64,000 nucleotides of DNA. Origin: Acanthaster planci (lineage: Eukaryota; Echinodermata; Asteroidea; Valvatida; Acanthasteridae). The stretch lies in assembly GCF_001949145.1 (NCBI RefSeq), contig NW_019091362.1, positions 11,443,948-11,507,947 of the forward strand, given 5' to 3'. This document shows, piece by piece, positions 1-12,800 of the stretch (positions are counted from its first letter, which is position 1; each line of letters begins with the position of its first letter). The notes beneath the pieces were generated by a model that was not told the DNA's origin, made no database searches, and saw only the letters and a program-made list of their open reading frames with translations. Position numbers and translations under genes: made by a program.

Positions 1-262
1 GAAATCTTCAGGCTGATCCACAGAAATCGAAATACCATTTGGTGCCTTTGATAACGAACAACAACCAATTTATATGCACAAATCAATTAGTGGTTACACA
101 AGACAGCTCTTCGACAATCTTGGATCAGTGAAAACACTAGTTGTGTAAGTCAGGGATAAAATTGATGAACAAAATTTACTACAACAACATCTAGTACATT
201 TTTATCAATCTCTAACGACTGTTTTTCGTTTTGTCAACATTTGCTTAAAAGTATTAACTCAC

Positions 263-341
263 CTTGGCAAATCGGAACCGTCACCACAAAAGAAAAAGCT
301 ATTAAGAGATCGAACGACCTCATTGACATCCCAACGGCCAT
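263..341 (-). CDS. First (signal-peptide) exon of a further receptor copy; gene runs off the left edge
   Basis: An ATG at 341 opens a 26-codon stretch with a hydrophobic core (LLIAFSFVVTVPICQ) and ends in phase 1 at a good donor (CCAAG|GTGAGT). Length, phase and the Q-G end match the first exon of copy B at 59190-59274 (ends VNVQ-G, donor GTAAGT). I infer it starts another HYR/FN3 receptor in the same orientation, with the rest to the left of the window. It could also be the signal exon of an unrelated secreted protein. Seen: ORF, donor and hydrophobic core. Inferred: family membership. Confidence 0.5.
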
Positions 342-1759
342 CTTATATCTGTGTCTTGTCAAACATGTAACAGAAATGGAATAGAAAATGTTCTTGGTTA
401 TTTTCAGACCAGAGCCACCGTTCAGAAGCAATAAGTCAGTCCAAGTCTGCTGAATTTCATACATATACGTTAGTGCTATCTGTACTTAAACTAAGTTGCA
501 TTAATATTGGTATACACAATCCATGAGGAGAGTCCTTATGCATGATTTCCCACTGTATTGCATTTTCGTGTAATCAGTCACATTGTACCGCGAATGTTGT
601 AATTTTTAATTTTTTAAAATAGTTACTACGAACGACGTTTCCTGGGACTAAAGACATAATAATTTCCCAATTTTGTCTAAATTTTCTGAAGTGTATATTT
701 TTCATTTTGATTTAGAACAATGTTTCGAGGATCCCCAAACACTAAATGTCCCAAATAACGCTTTGTTGCATATTCAATTTTCGCCATCATCCCCTCTCCC
801 AAACAAAGTCTGTAAAAGGAAGTTATATGAAAAATTTGAAAATGAACGATTGATTTCATTTCTGTCCAGCAAATCTCATCTTTTTGTTCAGATGTAATTA
901 GACCAGCTAGTTAGAGCAAACATTCCATCCAGTGGACCCCTATTTAAATATCAAGGCCTGCATAGCCCGGAAATCACCTTCCTGCACCCAATTTTCTTCA
1001 TGCAGTCATGCTTACATCAAACATTATTTGTGCCGTAATAGCGGCACACATGCAAATGTGGAATACTGTTGGCCAAAGGAGAGTGCACACAATACCCGCA
1101 CGTGGGTGTACACTACGCTTGAACGCCATTCCTAACATCGTTAGAATGCTGCACTAATAACAAAACGTCCGAATAAGTTGATTTATTTGATGGGTTTTCT
1201 TTCCTACATGTGTCTTATTGTTTGCTTCTCTCTTTTGTCACTTTATTTCCTGACGCAAAATATCCAAGAAATAGGAAGGACAGGTAGAAGCTATAATTAA
1301 AGGCCGCCTACAAACCGTGGGGAAAGTTGCACTAGAAATATGGGTGCCAAAATTCGAAAAGTTTGCTTGGAATTCACATCGATGTTCATATAACCTCACA
1401 AAATATGCACATCAATGAATCACATATTCTTTGTAACAAGGGCAGAAGAACCAACAATATAAAACAAATACCGGTGGCAAATCCTTGGTTCACTGAAGAA
1501 AACAAATAAAACTACTGCATATAATCATTAAAGCAAAGGATGGGCCTACTAAGGCACTGCGCAGTATGGAGTACTTTGTCAATATACGTTCACGTTGCAC
1601 GTTGTTGAATCGGGAAACTGTCTGAGATATTATGAATCATTGATAAAAATCAGTTTGGAGAGTTAAATTATTGGAGAAAATAAGAGAGAAACCCACAGAG
1701 CTAAGCTTAAAGTTTAATATCGTGCTCCCTTGGTCCCACGTAGTTCTTATCCCAACACT
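342..1759. other. No gene seen
   Basis: AT-rich DNA with only short unsupported ORFs on both strands. It would be the 5' flank of the partial gene at 263-341 and the far 3' side of copy A. I see no promoter motif I can defend. Confidence 0.5.
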
Positions 1760-2926
1760 ACGGTGGCCCACAACTGTCACGGCAAAAACAAAAGGGTCAC
1801 GGCAAAAGCAAAAGCGCCACGGCAAAAGCAAATTTCTCACGACAAAAGGAAAAGTGCACTGGCACACGCATACACGGATTGCAGGGAACCATGGAGTGGA
1901 ATGCTATTAAGTGTACTGGTCAGTACACCGGTGAGGTGAAGTTGATTATTATTGCATGAACACCACACGTAACAGTAAACCATGTTTTGCAGCAACTGCG
2001 GACACGACAGAAATGTGGGCAATTTCTGCTCCAACTGTGGACAAGGTTAGCTTTTCGTCGTCTTCGTTTGTTGTGCTTGATATCTATCTATCTAAGAAGA
2101 CTAAAGCAATATGGGCTTTGTAGAAGGAACCCCGATGCATTAAATCACTTAAATGACGTTCCGGAACGTATAACAAGAAATTATTAAAGTGATATTTTTC
2201 ATGCATGTACATGTGCGTTAGTGCACCCCCACCCATAAACAGAAATGCTTACGTAAAGGGATCAATGTGTAATTTTTCATACAGGCAAATGTGTGATATT
2301 TCATGTAAATGTACGTCACTGCTAAATATAGTACAAATAGTTCGTCGGAAGTCAGAAGAAAACTGTGTGGCGTCGTTTTTTGCCTCTTTCTTAGCATAGT
2401 TATTAATTAGTACAAAATTATTTAAAAAAAAATTAAAAATGGCTACAGATGGCTTACAACCATTCAGAAAGATATGGAAAATGATAAAAGGTGTACTGGC
2501 AGTCATTTACCGCTACCATGCACAATAATGAGAGATACGTTTTTATGATACTGCTCCTGAGTCCGTGCTTTGTAATGTATCAGTGTACCCGCGAGGGTTT
2601 TAAATGTTAGGTCGAGTGAACATGTACTGCACTGTCTACCGGTAACGCAGTGCACACTCGCGCTTCATTACATAATAGGCCTACATGTACAGTACTAGAC
2701 TGAGTCCTAGCCATTTGTTCGGTATGTAGTGGCGTTTGCTTTTCAGTTGCCCTGATGCTTTGCTTTTACCGTGGCGCTTTTGCATTTGCTGTGGCCCTTT
2801 TGCTTTTGCCACTACCCTTTTGCTTTTGCCGTGAGGGATTTGCTTTTTGCCGTGGGGCTTTTCCTTTTGCCGTGACCCTGTTGATTTTGCCGTGACCCTT
2901 TTGCCTTGACAGTTGTGGGCCACCGT
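1760..2926. mobile_element. Foldback-type element with minisatellite terminal arms
   Basis: A 20-bp sequence at 1760-1779 (core GGTGGCCCACAACTGTCA) is repeated in exact inverted orientation at 2907-2926. Each copy is followed inward by an array of about 20-bp units of the type CACGGCAAAAGCAAAAGG, at 1780-1868 on the left and, inverted, at about 2745-2906 on the right. Long inverted repeats built from short tandem repeats are the hallmark of foldback (FB) and sea-urchin TU-type elements. The roughly 870-bp core has no transposase, so it is non-autonomous. The core carries the zinc-ribbon exon at 1982-2045. ORFs across the arrays are repeat artefacts. Confidence 0.65.
1982..2045 (+). CDS. Zinc-ribbon exon (partial gene) inside the foldback element
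   Basis: From the ATG at 1982 the frame reads MFCSNCG, ten residues, then CSNCGQ, and meets a possible donor (GGACAAG|GTTAGC) in phase 1. Two CxxCG knuckles about 12 residues apart, with FCSNCG before each, match the short zinc-ribbon module often found at protein N termini. Spacing and context fit a real exon better than chance. I found no clear next exon downstream on the plus strand. It may be a captured host exon, part of a transposon protein, or a dead fragment. Confidence 0.4.
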
Positions 2927-3500
2927 ACAACACGGATCTGTAACTTGATCTTAACAGTCAGCATCAAGCCAAGAAAGAACGCACCATTGTCATGTACGCC
3001 GTTGCATACCACACCGACATTCTGACCTTGGCTGTTGGTTTTCTTATCCTTCCAATGAATAAGGCTTACACTGGAAAACGGAAGGGTCGGTTAGGATGAG
3101 GGAGGTCAAGGGATTTGGATATGGGGCGAGACGTGGTGAACAATGCGTGAAATTTACCGATTTTCTTTGGAATCTTGAATAGTTCCAACAAGTGAACTTA
3201 CCATTACAATATGTCGACACACTTGTCACAGGAATTAAGCAACCGGACACAAAAGAGCAAACAATAACATGTATACCAACAACACATTCTGATTAAACTA
3301 CTGAGGTGTTTGTTGTCATTAGGAACGTCCATCGACGGCTATTACAGACTTAAAAATATGGCACAGAAATTTGGAAGATAAAGATAACTCACCAAAGAAT
3401 ACTCCAGACCGTCCAAACTCGAATCCGTAGCTAGTCTTCGCTGTGTATGACAGCGAAGCCAACTGAAATTACACAACCACTGCCACTTGGTTAGAAATTG

Positions 3501-4065
3501 GACTTGTTAAACTTCCTCATCCACTGCATTACGTGAGCAGTTACTGCAATAAGTTCTCAGTGAGTGATTCCAGTCTGTCATGTACCGTCCGTAGCTCGAA
3601 AACAGAGTATTGTTATTCAAACTTTGTCGCGAACTGAAAGGTCACATTCACGGGTGGCTGATCAGACGCTTTTTAGACAGAAAATGGAGTTGTTAAACTT
3701 CCTCATAGAACGCATTGCATTAGCAGCTCCTGCATTCTCAGTTAGCCATTTCAGTCAGTTATTACACCGTGCGCAACTCGAAAACAGAGTATTTGTTTAC
3801 TATGCAAACTGCGTCGCACACTGAAAGTTCACACTCAGAGGCTTTTTAGATACTGAAACGGACTTGGTAAACTTCCTCAGACAATGAATTGCAGTACCAG
3901 TTCCTGCATTCGTAGTTAGTCATTTCGCTAATAGTCTGAAATGACTTGCTAACAACGAATCGCTCTCTGATTTCTTTCTGTAAAGTCTCTGGTCAGCCAC
4001 ACGTGAGTATAGGGACTTTCAGTGTGCGACGCGGTTTGAATAACAAATAATCTTTTTCGAGTTGC
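3501..4065. repeat. Tandem repeat of about 175-186 bp with an inverted arm
   Basis: Related units begin near 3501, 3687 and 3861 (each starts near TTGTTAAACTTCCTC), and contain a CTCGAAAACAGAGTATT segment and a GTCGC..ACTGAAAG segment. At 4016-4065 part of the unit recurs in inverted orientation (CTTTCAGTGTGCGACGC...TTCGAGTTG). Direct units plus an inverted partner resemble a second foldback-type element. The open frame on the plus strand at 3564-3824 lies inside the repeat and is not a gene. Confidence 0.6.
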
Positions 4066-4099
4066 CAGCGCGGACAACTTTTACAGGAAATGGACGGTA

Positions 4100-5690
4100 C
4101 TATGAATGAAAATTTCGCGTTCGGTTATCAAAACCACGTGGGTCTATAGTTTGCCGTGGAGTTGGAGTCTTCTTCGTGATCGATGTTTACCAAGTGAACT
4201 GTTGGATTTCTAGCAAAAAAACCTTTTCTTTGTGTTATCCATTGTTATCACTCTAAATTATTGGTTTAATCTCACTGGGTTTACAGCGACTTTGGGATGT
4301 TGTAACATCACAGGTTATCTAAGCAATTTAATCGTCACATAATGTACTTCTTCAGCCTGTACAAAACTGACTTATCTCTTGCAAGGAAACTGTGTAAGGA
4401 ATAGCAATTATGCTGATTTCACAAGTCAGTGTATTTATAACATAAGCAAATACGGGACAGAATTCGTCAAGTGAAAAGCGGCACATTTTTTCTAGTTTCT
4501 AGGAAGAGTATTCGTCAATCTGATGCTAGAGTTGTTGACACCTGCAGCATACGTAGCACAGAAACGACGTGTGAATAGTATCCGGTATTGGGCGCGCGGC
4601 GTTTTAAGAACTATTACTTTGTGCGGGTTCACAACACGGGTTTATTACTATACCTCACGTTTGAACCATGACTGAATGATATGAACACAAATGATCCAAA
4701 GAGGTGGTCTCACAGAGGAAACGTCCGGATTTGGTCTTCAAAAACCTAAACAGGCTTTTCTGAACACTATGCAACAAGGTGCTAAATCAAGACGCGCCCA
4801 GCCTGCTTATTGAACAAACTCTTAATTTCACAGCACACAGTGGGCATTTACCCTCCTAACACAAAACACAATAGCACTGTTTGGTTGTAATTTCACGCAA
4901 AAAGTACGGTGTGATGTCCTGTCAGGTCTATGAAGATGGAGATCACGGATGCACCGCAGTAACAGCGTCTATATGCTTGCATAAATCTGTTTTTTTTTAC
5001 ATACTTGATTTAAGCGTTCCTATTCCGTTTGTCTAGAATCTGATAAAAAGGGGGAAAATGAAAAACCCCGTCATAATCGTCATTACGAAACTTTAAAATG
5101 CAAATATTAACAAAATGTAGTGTGCATTTGAAAATTTTACGAGTGTCATCGCTAGGTTTGAGAATATTTCAATTGTCAACACAATTCTAGTTTGATAGTT
5201 CAAGCAAAACATGGGAAGGGAAAATAACATGTACAAAATTTACTAAACAAACTTTTTTTTTTCGAATAAACTCTTTCCTCATGTTAGGACTTGATCTACT
5301 TGTCTCTTACATCCGTTTTTTGCTTACAGCCAAAAAGAATTTAACGATACCCAATCTAAAATTTAAGTACTGAAATTACGATTACGCTAATTATTGAAGC
5401 ACACTTAATACTACATGTAGGCCTATATGTTGTCGAGTTCTCAGTAAGTCAACGACCAGCAGAAAGCACTGCTGTATATCATTTCGTTCAATAATGTCTA
5501 CATATTTGCTTCTGGCAACCTGACGAATGAAAAATGCAGCAAGACACAGAAGCCTTGGCCTATTATTTTTGTCAATAAAGTGCAATGGCGTAGCACAGCC
5601 GTCTTTTCAATCCGGTGGCACACTTATCGTGCGTTCGTATAGGTTCCACAGCGAATCTTGTGTCTTCTTGGAAGGCATGTGACTATTACT
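4100..5690. other. No gene seen
   Basis: AT-rich sequence without a supported exon, RNA gene or clear repeat. A run of T at about 4990 and isolated TACATGTA-type words are the only notable points. Confidence 0.5.
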
Positions 5691-5691
5691 A

Positions 5692-5828
5692 CAAGTGTAA
5701 AACAGTAACATTTAAGCTTTCCGTGTAACCAATTACTTCAGCATTTAAGGAGCAATTGTAAGCAAGTGTAAAACAGTAACATTTAAGCTTTCCGTGTAAC
5801 GAATTACTTCAGTATTTAAGGAGCAATT
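5692..5828. repeat. 71-bp direct duplication
   Basis: Two adjacent copies start at 5692 and 5763 (CAAGTGTAAAACAGTAAC...) and differ at only a few positions, so the duplication is recent. It lies downstream of copy A. Confidence 0.85.
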
Positions 5829-6000
5829 ACGTATGTGAGGCATTTCTTTCAGAGGTCAAGAGGTAGCACCTCGCTTGCCCTGTTCCTGCAAAAGAAAAAA
5901 AAATGAAAGGAAATTAACATGTAAATTTCAGTACAATTAATGATAAATAATAATACCGGTTTCGTAGTGTCAAAAACAGTCCATTTGTCGTAGTTGCGTT

Positions 6001-6006
6001 TTTATT
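6001..6006 (-). terminator. Candidate poly(A) signal of copy A
   Basis: AATAAA on the minus strand, about 480 bp past the copy A stop codon. It is a plausible cleavage signal, but the hexamer is common in AT-rich DNA. Confidence 0.2.
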
Positions 6007-6275
6007 CCACAGACTTTCTCAGGAGGCTACGGCGGTTGGAAAAATATCTTGTGGGTCAGAATTTGTTACCGGTGCTCAGAACATTACAGTAGGCCTGATT
6101 AGATTTGCGTGAGTCCATCTATGGTGGAGTAATATCACTGACAATTCTAACAGCTTTTAATTTACTCGACAAATTTCCTGAGGGACACTAATTAAAGATT
6201 GTTTGATTTCTGACTGATCAGCATTTATATGTAGCGATGCATTAAAGAAAGACTGGGTTTAATTAGGTGTGGTAT

Positions 6276-6559
6276 CAGCGGCGTATCCAGCTTTTGGTGT
6301 GGGGGGGGGGTAAATTCAAAAGCGAAGGCGTCTTCGGGCTCCCCAACATGATGTTGGGGAGAAACAATATCAAAAGCCTTACTCGCCGTCCCGAAATCCT
6401 TGCTTTTACTTCACCTTTACTTCGGTTTTCTTAGAGTTTGGGTGATAACATTAGATAAATAAATACACCAATTACTTTCTCACCTATGAAGTATTCTTAG
6501 TAAAAAAAAAATGAGGGGGGGGGCGAGTTGAACCCCCTCCCCCGCTGGATACGCTACTG
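6276..6559. mobile_element. hAT-like MITE inserted at the 3' end of receptor copy A
   Basis: Inverted termini CAGCGGCGTATCCAGC (left) and GCTGGATACGCTACTG (right) bound 284 bp with G-runs inside each end. The 8-bp flanks TGTGGTAT and TGAGATAT match at 6 of 8 positions, as an old 8-bp hAT target duplication would. Related termini occur at 23643, 27436, 59369 and 59466. On the minus strand the element interrupts the last exon of copy A and supplies its final codons and stop. Confidence 0.75.
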
Positions 6560-6807
6560 TGAGATATTATATAACCGACATTCCCCGAAATATTCTCTGA
6601 AACAGATATGGACGCTTTTTTTCCCCTTTCCTCACACTTCCGACTGGACGGCACCGGGAGGGCGACTTTGTTCCTGCTCTTTGGTAGCGGTTTGAGTTCG
6701 TGGCCCATCACAGCGTTCTGGTAGGCCGGGGCGGTGGGAGCAAGAGGGTTCGGGAGGGTGCTTGGCGAAGCGTTTTCATACACGTCATCGCTGTCTTCCG
6801 TTGTCAT
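6484..6807 (-). CDS. Copy A exon 14: tyrosine tail and stop, partly MITE-derived
   Basis: Acceptor TTTTGTAG|ATG; the tail starts MTTEDSDDVYENASPS and later has APAYQNAV and GYIIS. YENA and YQNA fit the YxN ligand of Grb2-like SH2 domains (known family rule; use here is inference). About 25 codons before the stop at 6484-6486 lie in the MITE at 6276-6559 and read SSGGGGS and FFFTKNTS, so the native end has been replaced. Unlike in copy B, the tail is proline-rich and long. Confidence 0.8.
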   Translation of the reverse strand: MTTEDSDDVYENASPSTLPNPLAPTAPAYQNAVMGHELKPLPKSRNKVALPVPSSRKCEERGKKASISVSENISGNVGYIISHSSVSSGGGGSTRPPPHFFFTKNTS

Positions 6808-9800
6808 CTACAAAATTATTCAGACAAAGAGGAGACAGTCACAGCTGTTAATACCAGACGCAATTGCTAAACAGGACAGAGCCACTTTTAACTCAATGGA
6901 GGGTGCAAACAGAGCCACCAAATCAAAGGGCATTTTTGACAAAGAGAGGCGAACATATCTTACCTATTACACCATTTTCTCTTCCTCCCGACTTAAAGAC
7001 AGTAAAAATCCACCCCAAAAACAGTACACGGACGGAACCATCTAAAACACACATTGTTATGGATCCTCCCTTGAGTGGCGCTTCCCAGGCACATAGTATG
7101 GGGCAATAACATTCTTTCATCAGGAGAATCACAGCACACAAAAATTACTGATACGAAAGTTGCTTAACCGTTTTGGTTACATGCAGGCAAGTGCCAGAGA
7201 GGACCTAAAGTGCCTGTGCCCCCAAAATGCACAATTTACATGCCCTGAATTCCTGTCGTTGAAGGTTTATAAAATTGAAGGGTTGTGAGCTTCAACTTGG
7301 AACGTGTCCTCGTCTTTCTGAGACATTTTTGGTGAAATTGGAACTTAAAATGGTTCTGTTATGCAATGAAATGCAGAACACATTTCTGAAACCGTCCAAA
7401 ATTATAACTGAACTTCCTTAATTTGGCTGACTGCTGAAATACGACTTTAGGATGATTTGTTATAGGTAGTGGCTATTTTGTACCATTGAACGCAACAGCA
7501 TTTTAGAATTACATTATTACCACCTTGCATTGAGAAGGAAGGGGTGACAGTTCTTTTGCTACTAAAAGTGGACTGTTGTTTCAGGGAAAAAACATGCCCA
7601 GGCCCCAGGCTTTGATACACCTTCATTCATAGGGTCTTAGTTAAAGTACAGCAAACAGATGGATATTGAATGGGCGTTGATGCTTTTTTATTGTGAAGGT
7701 GGCAAGTTACGGTAAACCTTTTACTTAAGATGAAAATTCCCAGACGTTAACATTATAAAATGCAGCGAATGGTTACCTGGTAGCGGCGAGTGTCTTGGTC
7801 CTGAATAGTTGCGTTCGAAATCTTCTTCTTTACTCTGGAACTACCAGCAACTGAAGTTGTTTCCCCTTTGCCTTTCTAAAATGCAGAACATTGTCGATTT
7901 CTCTCTATTGGCTGTTTGAACTTTCAGATACTGATGATGGTGCGAATGGTTGGCAATAATTAAATGCTTTTTTGTAGGGGGGGGTGATGCCAGAACTGAT
8001 GTTCATAGAGAAAAAACAATCTACTGGTGAGGAAGAAGACAAGAAGTAAACTATACACTTGATTTTGGTTACAGGGGTAATTATGCACATAAGGCAGACA
8101 ATTGATTACAATAACGATAGCGTGTATGACTACAATGACACCGGTGATGAGAATGACCTCGACGGTGTGGACCGGGGTTGTCGTCAAGTCTATCACAAGT
8201 CAACGTTTAAGACCTCTTACAGGACGAATCACAAGATCAATAACACGGAAACTGAAAGAGCTGCAACAGAAGAGTCCTGTTGTCACAGTTTATTTGAAAA
8301 GCTTGTGGCTTGGCATCAGACTGTAATTTAATAAGTCTTGCACAGATGCCAAGGATGGCCAACGTGACAACCACGCAGTAGTCAATCTCCCCGCCTCTTT
8401 TCCTCCTGTTTCTTACCTTCAGCCTTCGGTACTTGAGGTACAGGATGACCAAGCCGATGGTTAAGACAATGGAGAGGAGACCCAACACAGCAGAAAAGAC
8501 TATCGCCGGAATGTTAACTGTGTTCGATCCAAACAGAAACAATTATTGCCCATCTTATCGAATTGCGTAACATTTACACCGCAATCTGAAATTATCGAGA
8601 CTGTCTCCAAGATTTTAAAAAGACAACAAATTTCACTGGACGCTACAGTCTTTGTTAATTAAAGAATGATGCAACGCAAACCTCACATGACGAAACTTCG
8701 GGAAAAATTATGCCCCATCTGCCAAATTCCACTTTTAAATTTTACATTTAAGGAGAGACGACGAAAAGGTTGAAATACGTTGATTTGAAAGGGCGAGGGA
8801 AGCGTTCAAGTCATTTGTATCAAAGAATCTCCACCTGTTTCTCCGACTTAAACCACGTCCCTTCCTCCAATACTGTCTGTACTGCACAAAGGGAAAAACG
8901 TTTTCGGGATTAAAAGTCCGAGCACAGGCGAGGGCATTATTAGCATTCAGTCTCTCGAACAAGACCAGCCAAGCACATATTTATTCCCGTTCAAAAATGC
9001 CTTTTTTAGTCCGAGAGTTAAAAGAAGTCAAAATAAAAATTAATCGACCATCAACGTCTACAATGTCTAAAACATTGTACTTAAGAGCGTTTCTTACTGT
9101 GTTTGACGGTGTAATTCAATGTCACAAGCTCTTTTTCTGTGTCTGTCAAGTCAAGTTTCTAAGAATGTCCAAACTGTACATTTTTAAAACAATTTTTAAA
9201 AATTAAAGTTTTATTTTCTTTAATCATTTCAAGAGTGTACAGTTTATCTGTACATTATTATGAATAACAGACACTTTTTGAAATAGATTGACGTCACAGG
9301 AGTGGTTTAAATTGAAATACCAGTAACCCAGGTTAGCCAACTTAGTCGCTTCTTAAATTACAGCTTTGTAAACTAAATAGCAAAGCTACAAAGGAGACAT
9401 TGTGATTCTTTGTTATCATACCAAGATTAGAAGCTTCTGCCTTTGTCACTCCAGCTGTAACATGCAGCGTCTGAGGAACGCTCTTCGCGTTATCGTAGAC
9501 AGACACAACCTTGAAGAAGTACTCAGTCTTAGCTCTCAGCGATGAGAAATGACAGCTGAAATAAGACGAAAGTATCAATAACATCTTCATTTCTGGTTTT
9601 TGAAAAAGACTTAATCACTGAAATGTTAATAAATGACACTCATTTAAGTTTCCTTTTAGACAAGTACCAAAACCCTGTAGAATTCACCTTCATTTGCAGG
9701 ATACGCACGTTAAAAAAGACGATTCATATTTTTCTAAAAGTATTTACGATTTTTTAAATTTTCCTCGTCTGTGCGCTCATCGAAGAAATTAGAGCTCAGG

Positions 9801-12800
9801 TATACCCCCCTTTGATGCAGAGAATCACAGATTGGTGTCTTCAATTTCACTTCGCATACTACACTTTGACTCTTAATTTGTGTATGAAGAACGAGCCTGA
9901 GAATTCGCTGTTCCCTGGCTATGAACGTTTCCTCTATATTATAATGTAAGAACAACCTGGACTGCGAGAGCTAAGTTAGGCCTGTCTCCGACTTAACGCA
10001 ATTGGGCTAACTAATATTGTTGGGACAAAACAAGGGCCCTGGTCATGGTACCTGGTACTCGACACTGTGGTGGGATCATTATCCTCTCCCGGGGAGATGT
10101 GTACCTCGTAAGAATCGACGACGCCCTCTGCTGGAGCATCCCACTCCAGGGTGATGGCGTCATCTCTCACTAGCGTGGGGCGGAGGTTAGCCACACGCCC
10201 TGGCCCTGAACGGGACACAGATCCGTGGAGCGATTATGTATAAAATGTCATCAAATGATATGTTATCACTCCTGATGATTCTGTTGAAACATTTTTTCAT
10301 GATTGCGAAGGACTACAAAATCATAATCTAGCCGCACTACTAGCTTGACATTTTTGTGTCATAGGAATTATTTTAGGTCAGCTCGCACGATCTTGGCCAG
10401 AGAGCACAGGCTCAAAAGGTCTGTGAAGCACATCATTTAAGCAGTACCTATATATTGCAAATTTTTTCACTGATTGTATCCCAAAGCCAGGCTCTGGAGT
10501 TCTTATCTGTAAACCTTTGACCTACCCTCAGGTGTTCCCAGATATGGAACACAAGGATTGATCGTCTGGGTATACCGTGATTGACTTTGAAAGTATTTGC
10601 AAAGTTCTAAAAATCTTTCGTCAGGGGATTGTGGGACGTGGAGCCTGGGCCAATTCCTCCTGATAACACATTTTTGATTGATCAAACGTCTTGTAAATAC
10701 CCCACGGATGGAAACACTCACTGGTTTTCTGCGACGCACTGAGTGACAAGCCCAAATTACTGATGAGTCTAATCTTGTACTCAGTGTTCGGCTTTAGCCC
10801 CACGAACTCTGCCCAGGCGGGATCCCCCGGACTGAAGACAGTCAGGTAGTTTTCATCCGCGTCCTCCGGTTCGATGTACAGCATGTACGGGTCCTTGCCA
10901 TTATAGGTATTGACCTGACGGTGCCATGCCACCGCAATGGTGGACTCAGTGAAGTTGTACGCCAAGAACTCGCGATCGCTTAACGACGCTGGAAAGAAGG
11001 GTACCGTTCAAATTTTTACACAGTGTATTTTCATTCCATGACCAAAGCTTGCCAGATCATTTTCCTGATAGAGAGTGTGCCCCCTTTCGTGATTTGATTT
11101 TGATTAGGATCACAGATATGGGTTATATCTGGATCACAGATAATGGAATACATGTAATGCCTAGATATGGGTGGAGTTGGGGGATGGGTTGGGGAGGATA
11201 GGTTGGCGGGGGTCAGGGAGGATGGTTGTTGATTCTGTGTTTTTCAGTAACGCAGAATATATTCAGTTTTGGCCTGCATGTGACCCCATAAGCGGTACGA
11301 ACGAGACAATCTCTTTCAAGCGAATAGTACCGATTGTTACAGCCAGGCTTCTCCTTTGACTTTCAAGGCGTTCGTCTCTTGAACCAACTACTGCATATAC
11401 GGATGCGACAATGCTAGTGCCGGGACGGAGACTGTCCACCATCAGCCGATCTGTTGTCTTCGACATGTAGCCCAGATCTAGAGTTGAGGTGTACCCTATA
11501 TACAAAGACACCCTGTATTGTTCTAAGTTCTGCAGGCTCACTCTCTCCCATGTCAGCTCCACGGAAGTTGATGATAAGGTGCCAGGTACCACGCTTATAT
11601 GATTTGGGGCACTCGGTCCTGTAGAGAAACGGCATAAATGAAAGAGACTGTAACTAAGTTGGCACTAACAATGTCCCTCCTCCACTGACCAAAGTGGTGT
11701 CATTAAATTTCCACGTTCTATTTTTTCCACTACAAAATGAGTAAAAAACAGTGCCAACGTTAGACACTGTCCAGGCGGGGGTCTGCAAAGGTAATTTTCC
11801 GACAGTCACCGATACACAAACTGCAAGAAGGTTTTTTGAGTGAATCAAACGAGTGTCCTGAAAAGCAAGGATTGCCATTTACTCGACCACTGGTTCATCG
11901 AGGAGATCTTTCCTCCTGATTCCTCTTCCATCTCCACCGTGTAAAGTTCCCCTGGGGACAGGTTGCAAATCGTGTATCTGTTGTACGTGTATGTGATGCT
12001 ACCTTGCTGAGGTGTGATGACAATTCGTTGACTGGGATCCGGTTTGGACATCCCCTGTTATCAAACATGTGGTCGTATTAACATTTGCACATACACAAAC
12101 GGGGAAAATCTCGCAAACGGTCCCTATACTGCCACTGTGTAAAATAAAATAAGTTCCACCCCACCCCACTCCCCAGAAAGCATGGGGGGAGCTTGTGCAT
12201 AATCAGAAGGCCCACTAAGAAAATAGGCCAATGTTGTGTTGTCATCACGGGAACTTGACGCTATTCTGATTATGGGTGCCGTTCATGCTGTTCGGAGTTG
12301 ATGGGTTCTATCAAACAGTATCGGCTGAGACTGCTGTGTAAATAGTTGAAAAGTCATCACTTGCCTGTGTCCAGTGGTAAAGGGCATACTCCTCTATTGC
12401 TCCATCCTTCGACTCTGGCCACACGACCGTCATACACGAGTCGGTATTGCCTGTTATCACGTTTTCGGCGAAGATGTCAACGGGAGGTTGAACTGTGGAA
12501 CGTTTAGATTGTAAAAACAGATGTGCCCATTATAATGATATGGAAAGCTGTAAAGCGGGCTCAAATTGACTGTCAAAAACGACAAGAATTCCCAATGCCA
12601 AACTGACAGGTTTTAAAATTGTTTTCAATGGTTCTTTTGCAATTTTTCATGGCGTGGGAGATACTTTTGTTGACCGACATAGAATGTGCAACTCATTACC
12701 AACTACTTGGACAAAAAACGTGCAGTCGTTGTTTTCATTGCCCGACTCATCTCTGGCTGTGTACGTCACTGAAGTCACGCCCAGCTCAAACTCCTCCCCT

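Noticed and set aside
1671-1939. Open frames rich in K, Q, R on the plus strand
   Set aside because: They run through the 20-bp minisatellite arm of the foldback element; composition is repeat-driven.
7960-8331. Extra exon of copy A (hydrophobic minus frame or acidic plus frame)
   Set aside because: No counterpart in copy B and not needed for phase; treated as intron.
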